The notes beneath the pieces are model-generated. The model searched no databases. It was not told the DNA's origin and saw only the letters and a list, made by a program, of their open reading frames with translations. 64,000 nt of DNA from Inia geoffrensis (taxonomy: Eukaryota > Chordata > Mammalia > Artiodactyla > Iniidae): contig CM070900.1 in the NCBI GenBank assembly GCA_036417435.1, positions 122,094,315 through 122,158,314 on the forward strand. Direction: 5' to 3'. Shown piece after piece: positions 55,750 through 64,000 of the stretch (position 1 is its first letter; every line of letters begins with the position of its first letter). The position numbers and the translations under genes were made by a program.

Positions 55750-57480
55750 TTCCTCCCTTGACCTCCCTAAGTCCTTATCTTTCTAGCATGCAGAATATAT
55801 CCATTCCATCCCAATAGCCCCCAAAGTTTTAACTTGTTGCAATATCAACTTTAAAGTCTAAGTCCTAAGTCTCATCTAAATATCATCTAGGGACTTCCCC
55901 AGTGGTCCAGTGGCTAAGACTCCATGCTCCTCAATGCAGGAGGCCTGGGTTCAATCCCTGGTCGGGGAACTAGATCCCACATGCCGCAACTAAAGATCCC
56001 ACACACAGCAATGAAGATCCCATGTGCTGCAAGACCCAGCACAGCCAAATATAAATAAATAAATAAATACACAAATAAATAAATATCTAAATTATATTTG
56101 GGTGAGACTTGAGGCACAATTCATCCTGAGGCAATTTCCTCCCCACCTGTGAAACCAAACTATGCTGGGACAGGCATAGGAGAGACATTCCGGTTCCACA
56201 AGGGAGAAATAGGAGAGAAGAAAGGAGTAACGGCCTCAGGTAAATCCAGAACCTAACAAGGCAGACATTAAACCTTAAGGCTCAAGAATAATCCCCTTTG
56301 GCTCAATGCTCTGCCTTCCAGGCCCACTAGGGTGGCAACATCATCCCCACTGCTTGGTGGGGATGCCCCCATCCTCCCGATGCCACAGTTCTCCTGGGCT
56401 GGTGTCAGGTTCCCTGTGGCTCTAGGCAGTTCTACGCTTAAACTTAGGTGGAGGCTGCTAAGCCCCTGCGGCCATGTACTCTGCATATGCCGGCTGAGAC
56501 AGAGCCATGCAGATGCCACCGCAGTTTGCTGCGTGTGCCTTCTGGAGGGCTGGCCATAGTGGCTGAGTTGTGCTGGGCCCACTGCAGCCATGCCTGGGAT
56601 GGGCCAGGAGCAAGGAGCACTGAACCAGAGGGCGCAGGTAGAGCCTGTGACATGAGGCGGTGCTGGCATCACACGCCGAAGGCCCGCAGGCGCAGCAGCC
56701 CCTCCTCTGAAACCACCCTGCCTGCCACTGCAACCCCCTCTCCCTGCAGTAGGGGCCTGTTGATGGGACTGGCAACGCTGATTCTCTCTGAATCACCTTC
56801 TGGGTCATTCTTCCATTGCTTTGGAGAATAGCTCCTGGCTTCCGTTGAGATAGCTGATCCATACTTATCTAGTCAAACAGTCACTTGGCCACGTCTTCAG
56901 TGTTCTTATTTTTTGCAGTATGAATGGGCTGAGAACTCTCTACGTCTTCAAGTTCTTTTTCTGCTTAACAATTCCATCTTTAAGTCATTTCTCTCGAATT
57001 TTACTATAAGCTGTCAGGAAGGGCCATGGCTCACCTTCAACACTTTGCTTAGAAATTTCTTCAGCTAAATATCCAATGTCATCACTCTCAAGTCCTACAT
57101 TCAGTAAAACACTGGAACATGAATACAATTCAGCCAAGTTCTTTGCCACTTTATAAGGATGGCCTTTCCTCTACCGTCTAATAACATGTTCCTCATTTCC
57201 AACGGAAACCTCATCAGAATGGCCTTTACTGTCCTTGTTTCTACCCACATTCTGTTTAGGACTACTTCGGTATTTTCTAAGATTGCATCTTTCTCTACAG
57301 CTCTCCTCTTTTCTTTTGGACTTTCACCAGAATCTCCTGTAAAGGTCGACCCACAACAATGTAGGCTCTTTCTAACACACACCTTAAACTCTTCCTGCCT
57401 CCAGCCATTGTCCAGTTCCAAAGCTGCTGCAATTTGTTTGCTATTTGTTACAGCAGCACTCCAATTTCTTGGCTCCAATT
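55750..57480 (-). mobile_element. MaLR internal region (MST/THE1-type), antisense
   Basis: Internal sequence of a MaLR, a non-autonomous relative of ERVL retroviruses. Recognisable antisense modules run in the expected order: 'ctcccttgacctccctaagt', 'gtctaagtcctaagtctcat', 'aatgggctgagaactctcta', 'ttcaacactttgcttagaaa', 'catgaatacaattcagccaa' and 'gttccaaagctgctgcaatt'. MaLR internal regions carry no functional retroviral genes, and none is seen here; ORFs at 56268-56862 and 57101-57542 are opposed on both strands and meaningless. A CHR SINE sits inside at 55891. Confidence 0.82.
55891..56092 (+). mobile_element. CHR-family SINE, older form, in MaLR
   Basis: 'ggacttccccagtggtccag', B-box region 'ggttcaatccctgg', 'ggggaactagatcccacatg', then repeated 'aagatccca' modules, 'caagacccagcacagcc' and an (AAAT)n tail (56047-56092). 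CHR-2-like body. Possible TSD aaatatc on both sides. Confidence 0.9.
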
Positions 57481-57546
57481 TCTGTCTGTTTTATAAGCCA
57501 CCCAGTCCATGGTATTTTTATAAGCAGCCCAAACAGACTTAATACA
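57481..57546 (+). mobile_element. MaLR LTR 3' end, inverted relative to the element
   Basis: 'ttataagccacccagtccat' and 'ggtatttttataagcagccc' plus 'aaacagacttaataca' is the 3' end of a MaLR LTR in sense orientation. The rest of the element is antisense, so the expected antisense 5' LTR is replaced by an inverted ~60-base LTR end. Confidence 0.7.
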
Positions 57547-57654
57547 ATACCTAAGGAACAAAAGGAAGAAGATAACTTGGGGTGGTTTCAAGGAAGCAGT
57601 GCTAATATGGGGTAGGAAAGTCTTAAGATTTGGATCATTTTTACTTAGCACTCT

Positions 57655-57815
57655 TTCTTTCTAATCAGTTTTACTGAGGTCCTATTTATAACACATAATT
57701 TGGCAATTTTTAAGTGTACAATTTGATGAGTGTTGACAAATGTATATAGTAGCTTAATGACCAACACAATGTACGGTACAAGTTCATCACATCGAAAATT
57801 TCCACATATCCATTT
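57655..57815 (-). mobile_element. Ancient L1M 3'UTR fragment, antisense
   Basis: 'cagttttactgaggtcctat', 'tttttaagtgtacaatttga', 'gttgacaaatgtatatagta' and 'gaccaacacaatgtacggta' follow the antisense L1M 3'UTR motif order. Confidence 0.6.
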
Positions 57816-59084
57816 TACTTCAAATTATGTTTTAAAGCAAGCACTGAGGTTAATAAATTTAGTCACTAATCTTATAACCAGCAAAAGGTAAGCAAAAGAC
57901 AAACCCTGTTAACTCTGAGATCTCTTAAATTAATCCCTCAGTAAATGTATCAAGAAGAATAATGAAAAATCAAGAGGTGATGCTTAACAAAAACAGAGAG
58001 GCAAAAAGATAAACTTCCTCCAGAAAAGTAATCTAACAGTTAATTTATATAATAGGTCTTACTTTTATCTGTATCAGTTTGATCAAAGTACCTATGCAAT
58101 ACTATTGTCTTGGGAGACAATGGATATTTTTCAGGGGGAGGGAGGACAAACTCTCTGTCCCCAAGGTAACTTCTCCTTTGTACAGGTACCAGTCAGAGAG
58201 ACCAAAGAAGAAAATGACCTGAACATCCTCACAGCCATCTAAAGAGTTACACAAACTCGCAGCTAATTTCTTTCATGTTCTATGTAAGGAGTTTTCGTAG
58301 ACCCCAGGTCCACAGAAGAGGAACATTACTGTAAATAACCAAGGGGTCATGAGGATGACTATATAAGTTTCAGACAGATGTTTTCATAAAAAAAAGAAAT
58401 AAAGAAAGAAGCCACATGGGAGTATTAAAGGCAGGAACAAAATTAAGCCCAAGATTACCCAGAAAGATAAAAAGATGACTAGGAGAGTAACAGCCAGTGC
58501 TGACCAGAGTCAGAGCACAGCTGGCCAGCCAGTGCAGACAGACGTGGCTCAGACTTGGCTCCAACCCAAGACAAGCACAGTGTACCCATATCCAGAGCAG
58601 CCAGAGAATGAACCGTGTGCTAAGCAACTGAATCATCACACGTTACAATAAGGTCTACAGTCCATTCTGAGGAAGAATGCTTTAAGCATAAAAAGAAATC
58701 TCATATTGTTGGGCACAAAGAACCCCACATACTCTTGCCCAGAGGCAAGAGACAAACCAGCAACAAATAAAATATAACTTTGACGCACATACCCCAGACT
58801 GTTTTCAATCAACTTTCAAAGGAAGTAAAATATGTAAAGAAAACACAAATTTAAATTTTCACTCCCCAAAATAACTACATCAAAGGGTTCCTATTTTATA
58901 GTTTCAAAATGTTAGTCCCACTTAAATATTTTCTGGCCTGCACGAACCTTTCCCATAATAATCAGCGTTCTGGAGGTCAAGCCTCTGATCAACTACTAAA
59001 ACCCCTCAGCTGTGAATCTGAATTGTGATTATTTATAGCTTGTTTTCTCTTGGAGCTGAAACCTAAGAACAAGTGCTAATTCAT
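57816..59084. other. No gene or identifiable repeat
   Basis: AT-rich DNA with short ORFs only. Confidence 0.45.
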
Positions 59085-59155
59085 TCTGAGGTACTGGGAG
59101 TTAGGTTTTAAAAATATGAATTTGGGGGAGAGGTACACAATTCAACTCATAACAG
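59085..59155 (-). mobile_element. MaLR (MLT1-type) LTR end, antisense, short
   Basis: 'attctgaggtactgggagtt', 'aaatatgaatttgggggaga' and 'caattcaactcataacagg' are the antisense MLT1-type LTR start, as in 31000-31041. Confidence 0.68.
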
Positions 59156-59667
59156 GAATAAAATTATTATTTAAACTGAAAAACAAAAAAAAGAACGAGT
59201 GCCAATTTACCTAATTGTCTTGCTTGCTGTGTGCAATGCATAAAAGTACCACAGAATACCACAGACCCTGCAAAACATAGATATCTGACTCTGATACCTG
59301 CTTTATTCCTCAGCAGTGAACAAAGGAAGACCCCACTAGAAAGGATCCCTCAGGTCCCTGCTGGCTGCTCTCACTGTGAATATCCATCTTCCCTCATCCC
59401 AGCTTACCCATCATCCTGAAAGTCCTCAGGAGTCTTCAGGGCCCCCTTCCTTTGATTCAGACTCAGGTTAAACCCGAAAAAGTTGTGGTTAGCATCCTCC
59501 TGAATATCAGTGAAAAGACTGAAGCCCCAAAGAGGAAGAGACGGACGGAGAGGAGATGGTGATGGGAAGCTACTGTCGCTGGCTCTGAGTGGATTGCTTT
59601 AATTAAAAGCAGCTAGGTGGTGTTTTACACAAAATGGCTCCCAGAACAATTATAAGATCACCCAGCC
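59156..59667. other. No gene or identifiable repeat
   Basis: A short 62-codon ORF only; nothing recognised. Confidence 0.4.
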
Positions 59668-59835
59668 CAGTGCTTCTCAAATCACCTGGAGATCTTGTCA
59701 AAATGTAAATTCTGATTCAGTAGTTCTGGGATTCTTCATTTCTAATACGCTCCCAAGTGATGTCAACATTGCTGGCCCATGGGCCGCAGTGGAGTAGCAA
59801 GCTTACTTAGAGTCCTTGTTTAAAAATTCAGCCGT
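59668..59835 (+). mobile_element. hAT-Charlie MITE (MER5A-like)
   Basis: 'cccagtgcttctcaaatcac', 'ctggagatcttgtcaaaatg', 'aaattctgattcagtagttc', 'catttctaatacgctcccaa' and 'ggcccatgggccgcagtg' follow the MER5A order. It is diverged, and the right terminal repeat is decayed. Confidence 0.7.
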
Positions 59836-62800
59836 CTAGTCTCCACTCCTGACCAGCTGAAGCTATGGAAATTGTACTGTTTGAGCTCTTCTCATGATTC
59901 TTATGCATACTATATTGCTGTTTGCTCACTCTACCACCCCTAGGAGAGTAACACCTGAGTCTGCATCAGTCAGTTACTCCGGTGACAGCTGCCTACCGCA
60001 GCCAAACCAGCAATGGCAGGGCAAGAGAAGTATTCCGCGGCCAGGAATATCATGAACTCGCGAATACCATGAGCAAGTTAAGCTAAGCTAAGCTACTTTA
60101 CCCTCTTAACTAGTGATTCTTGCCGTGCCACTAGTAAGTGATTTTGACCTGGTAGTGGGGTTGGAGGAGGGAGTTTATTTCATTTGGTACCTCAAGGAAA
60201 GAAGTGAAAATACTGGGAGTGGTAAGGTGCCACATACTAATTACGTTTGGGGTTCCTGTATACTTTTTTTTAATTTTCTAATCTTCTGCAAGAACATCTA
60301 TTTACTTTTATAATCAGAAAAACAATACATTTTTAAACTCTTCAAGCTGGGCACTACCACACACTTAAGAAACTACCACAGAACTCAGTACTTCCTAACT
60401 CAGCAAACTATCTGAAAACATCTTTCCCTTGAAGTTTAACTTTTACACACACCCTAACTCAGTTTTCTGATTCTCAAACTTGACCTCTGGATTTCACCTA
60501 CTAGAACTTTTTGTCAACTGTTTCCTCAGTCCTTGCCCATTAGGCAGATTTCAGTCTTATAAATATACCTGTTTGTTTGTTTCATAAGAAAATTTTCAGA
60601 CCTATCTACCAGGATATTCAGGTATTTTCTTTCTTCTGGTTTTCAGGTGTATAGTTTTACTAAACTGCACTATTTTTTAGCTGAACTAAATGGCCTGCAC
60701 CATCTCTTCCCTAGTGGTAAGCACTTCTAACCATTTGGATTTCGTTTCCTCTGTTGTTTACCTCCTTTTTTTTAATCAAAGATAAGCTTATGAATGATGA
60801 CCATTTAGCTCACTTAATTCATCCCTCCTCATCCTCGCTGTATGTTGTTGCTGTTGATTATCATTATTAATTACTCTCCCTGTCACATCTGGAATTTTAA
60901 ATATTTTAAAATCTGTATTCTTATTCTGTAAACTTTTGACCTGATCTACCAACTTCCCACTGTATCAGGAGTTAAAGATGTTAGTCCTCTTCCCTTTACT
61001 TCACTTTTCCTTCTTCCTTATCTCTTCTAAGTCCTGTTATCTAAACCTTTAATTTTACAATTTATGTTCTGTACTGTAACTGTAATTGTCTTTAATGGTC
61101 TGTGTACAGATTCTAAAAATTAAAAACCAATAAACAGTTATCTATGTCATTGTAACTATCTAAATATTATTTACTGCAGAACCAAGAAATATGCTAGTTT
61201 ACCTTTACTTCTCAAGTCCCATGTGCCTGTGCTGCATGACCCCAAGGACAGCAATCCTACATAAGAGTCAAATGAATTATTTTGTTGTGTGGCTTCAGTT
61301 ATACCAAATCCTGTCAAATTTCTGTTTGCTCCACATTTGGTCCATGATTTTCTTGTACTTTTTGTATTTGATCTGTTTTGGAGGACAGAGAGGGGGAGAT
61401 GTTTAATTATCTTGTTTTCTTCTTGTAATTAGAAGAAATATGTGCTTCTACTATATCCTGAAATTTACTCTCAACCATATAACAAAATCTCCTTTTTCCA
61501 AGGGACATTTTCCTGTAGACCTGGGCCCTCCACCTCACCCCAGCCCTCATCCTGGTCTCTCCCACACTGCACACCTGGCTGAAACGCTATGTCTTCTTTC
61601 TGGGTTTCCTTTCTCATTTTGCTATCACTGAGAAATGCCTTCAAAAGGGTACATGGTAGGCAAATTTTCTGAATCCTTGCATGTCTGAAAATGTCTTTTT
61701 TCTACCCTAATTGATTCATAGATTGGTTATGGAAATTTTGTGTCAAAATAACTTCCTCAGAGCTTTGAAAGCATAATTCTATTTTATTCAAACACCCCAT
61801 ATGACTGATGAGATGTCTGATACCCGTCTGATTCTTCATCCTTTTAAGGGAAATTTTTTTCTTTCTGAAAACTTCTTATCTGCATCCCAAGTGATCTGAA
61901 ATTTCATAAGAATGTATCTGTGGGGGGTATTTTTAGTCATCTTTAACAGCACATGATGAATACTCCTAATCTTACATTCAGCTCTGGGAAATTTTCTTTC
62001 ATTATTTTGTTCATTTCTTCTTCTCTCTTTTCCCTGCTTTCCATTTCTGGGACTCCTGCTAATCTGATTTTGGACCTTCCAGATGCATCATATCTTGTTT
62101 TTAATATTTTGGTGTTTTTGTCTGTTTTTGCTTGATGTTACTGGAGTTTTACTTTTCAGCAATCATTTGTAGTTTATAAAAGTCATTTCTCATTTTGCTT
62201 ATTTTTTTTTCATGGCAACCTGCTTTTGTTTTATGGATGTAATATCTTCTCAAATCTTAATGGCAATACTAACGGGACAGAATTTTTTTAAGTTCTCTTC
62301 TGTTACCTAAATTACCTCTAGTTCCTCCAGAGTCAATATATATTTTTATATATTTGTAACATATTTTAATATATTTTCTTATCTCAATGTTTTTCAGTAC
62401 TACTATTTTTTCTCTACAGTCTGGAATCTTGGATTCCATTTATGTTTAAGAATGAAGATCTGAGTTTATCATTCTAGATAACTGATTGAGATTTCCTCTG
62501 CACTGTTTTTAGGCATGGCTCTTCCTCTGAGCAGGAAGACTGACTATAAATTATGTGTTCATGGGTTGTGAGGTTTTTAAGTGTTGAATGGGCAAGAGGG
62601 AAACTGGTGGTCAGAGTGAGGACAGTAGTTCTCTAGAAGCCTTGGTTTTCTTCAGACAGTTTAATTCAGCAGAACACTGCTTGCGAAACTCTTTCACACC
62701 AACAAATATATTGGAAGGGATATTTTTATTGGAGCATTTGGACTGCTTCCAGGCAGAGAAGATCCACCAGGAGTTCTTGCTGTTCCACACCTCTCAGGCT

Positions 62801-63399
62801 TCCTAGCAGTTTTATGCGTGGAGGTAGGGAAGGATGCACCTATCACATTGCATTGACCAACCTTGAAACCATCACTTCGGTTTTCTGCATTCCACATCTG
62901 CCAACTTGAGCCCAGTCATCTTCCATTCCATTTCCCATATGCCCAGCAGTCAGCTACTTCCTCTATTCTGTGTCCCTCCTCACATTTCTCTGTGTTCTTT
63001 CTGTCTTCCAGAAATTTGTTAAGCTCTCATTTTCTTATAACTTCTGCCTCCCTTTCTCCTGGTTGTTAGGAATTTCTAGCCTAACCATTTTACTGTGACA
63101 TCAGTTGGATTAGAGATGGAGGGCAAGTCAGTAAACATGCTTGGTCTGCCAGCTTGAAATCTTGGACCCGAATGCACTATATTGCAGGCAACCAAAATAA
63201 CTCTTCTTACTCTCCTTTTCCCATGTTTTGTTTAATTTTAAGACAGATATTATCTTTTAGTCAACAAAGACTTAAATCATGAAATTATCCTTAATTCCTC
63301 CTTAATTGTGATCCCCACATCTAGTCAGTCATTGGATTTCCATTGTCCATGCAGAAAGTGTAGACTGATGAGAGGCCAATTAAGAACTTAGGAGTAACT
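59836..63399. other. No gene or confidently named repeat over 3.5 kb
   Basis: T-rich on the plus strand from about 60500 to 62500. Phrases near 61980-62080 ('gctctgggaaattttctttc', 'ggactcctgctaatctgat') hint at an ancient antisense LINE, but I cannot assign it. ORFs are below 80 codons. Confidence 0.4.
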
Positions 63400-63530
63400 A
63401 TGTGAGGTGACAGATGTGTTAACTAATCTTACTGCAGTAATCATTCAACAACATATACATATATCGAATCTCCTTAAACTTACATAATGTTATACGTCAA
63501 TTATATCTCCATAAGATGGGGAAGGAAAAG
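63400..63530 (+). mobile_element. L1M-type 3' terminal fragment
   Basis: 'tgtgaggtgacagatgtgtt', 'actgcagtaatcattcaaca', 'aacatatacatatatcgaat' and 'tacgtcaattatatctccat' are the ordered end modules of an older L1M 3'UTR. Confidence 0.6.
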
Positions 63531-63789
63531 AAAGAACTTAGTAGTTCTAACCCTCATAGACCCACCTGTCACCTTGTGACAGCTCCCAAAACTTCTTCCT
63601 GCCTGTAACTTCCCTTTCTAATTCATCCCACCACTGTTCTCCTTCCCTAGTAATTCCCCCAAAGTACAGTTCTTATCATTCATCATGTGTGTATCAGTCA
63701 CCAGGACATGAACCCCTGGAGGTGCTTAGGAGAACTTCAGGGGAGGTCTTTTTTAAGACTCACCCTCTCCCCAACCATTCATGGTTGAG

Positions 63790-64000
63790 AAATAAAAGAG
63801 GAAAGAATAAAGTGCAAGCATCTAAGCTTGTCACTAAAGCCCCTCCATATCCAGGCCCCACTCTGCATTTCTGCCCTTACCTCTCATTCCTCCTCCTTAT
63901 GGTCTTTGGATTCTAGCCAAGCTAAACTACTTTCTAGGCCTTTAATTTGTCTGTAATTTCCTACTCCTGTGCCCTTGGTTTTCCTATTTAAAAAGCATGT
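63790..64000 (+). mobile_element. L2 LINE fragment, cut by right edge
   Basis: 'actaaagcccctccatatcc', 'aggccccactctgcatttc' and 'ttacctctcattcctcctcc' with 'ctagccaagctaaactactt' resemble the L2 3' region (compare 3100-3250). It runs to the window end. Confidence 0.55.

Noticed and set aside
56268..56862. 134-codon ORFs on the minus strand and a 127-codon ORF on the plus strand
   Set aside because: They lie inside the MaLR internal region, which is GC-rich and opens several frames by chance.

Overview
The window looks like nuclear DNA of a whale or dolphin. It carries several copies of the tRNA-derived CHR SINE of cetaceans and hippos, opening 'ggcttccctggtggcgcag', and L1 elements with matching cetartiodactyl 3' ends. 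It also holds old mammal-wide repeats (MIR, L2, MaLR LTRs, hAT and Tigger fossils). Base composition is AT-rich and CpG-poor outside the L1 5'UTRs. I found no convincing exon of a host protein-coding gene, no tRNA or rRNA gene and no CRISPR array. All identifications come from reading the sequence against remembered family features; no search was run.

Layout. 1-288 is the 3' tail of an L1 that starts outside the window. 289-17424 is mostly unique or very old DNA with one L2, two adjacent CHR SINEs (5861 and 6147), a nested L1M/LTR-like patch (7.1-8.3 kb), MIRs, a CT microsatellite and a MaLR fragment. 17441-24619 is a nearly full-length L1 (element A) with a 2-kb 5'UTR, an intact 309-codon ORF1, a broken ORF2 and a clear target-site duplication (TSD). 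24.9-32.0 kb has MaLR LTR pieces, an LTR-like sequence, a SINE and MIRs. 32062-39778 is a second full-length but heavily mutated L1 (B) joined tail-to-head to a short L1 3' end (C); one TSD pair encloses both. 39.8-46.7 kb has an ancient L1, MIRs, a Tigger MITE with TA ends and an L2 split by a hAT MITE. 46847-52294 is a third, older L1 (D). It lacks most of its 5'UTR, interrupts a MIR, and is itself hit by two CHR SINEs at one spot. 55.3-57.5 kb is an antisense MaLR endogenous retrovirus relic with a tiny L1 and a SINE inside it. The remainder to 64 kb is ordinary intergenic or intronic DNA ending in an L2 fragment.

How the parts relate. The history is layered: MIR/L2/DNA transposons first, then MaLR and L1M, then L1 D, then L1 A and B, with CHR SINEs mobilised by L1 machinery. 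A and B entered different target sites, yet share several ORF2-killing stops and a ~950-bp stretch at ~99% identity, against clearly lower identity around it. This suggests gene conversion or a common defective source. No new gene system was found; the notable signals are the retroelement structures.
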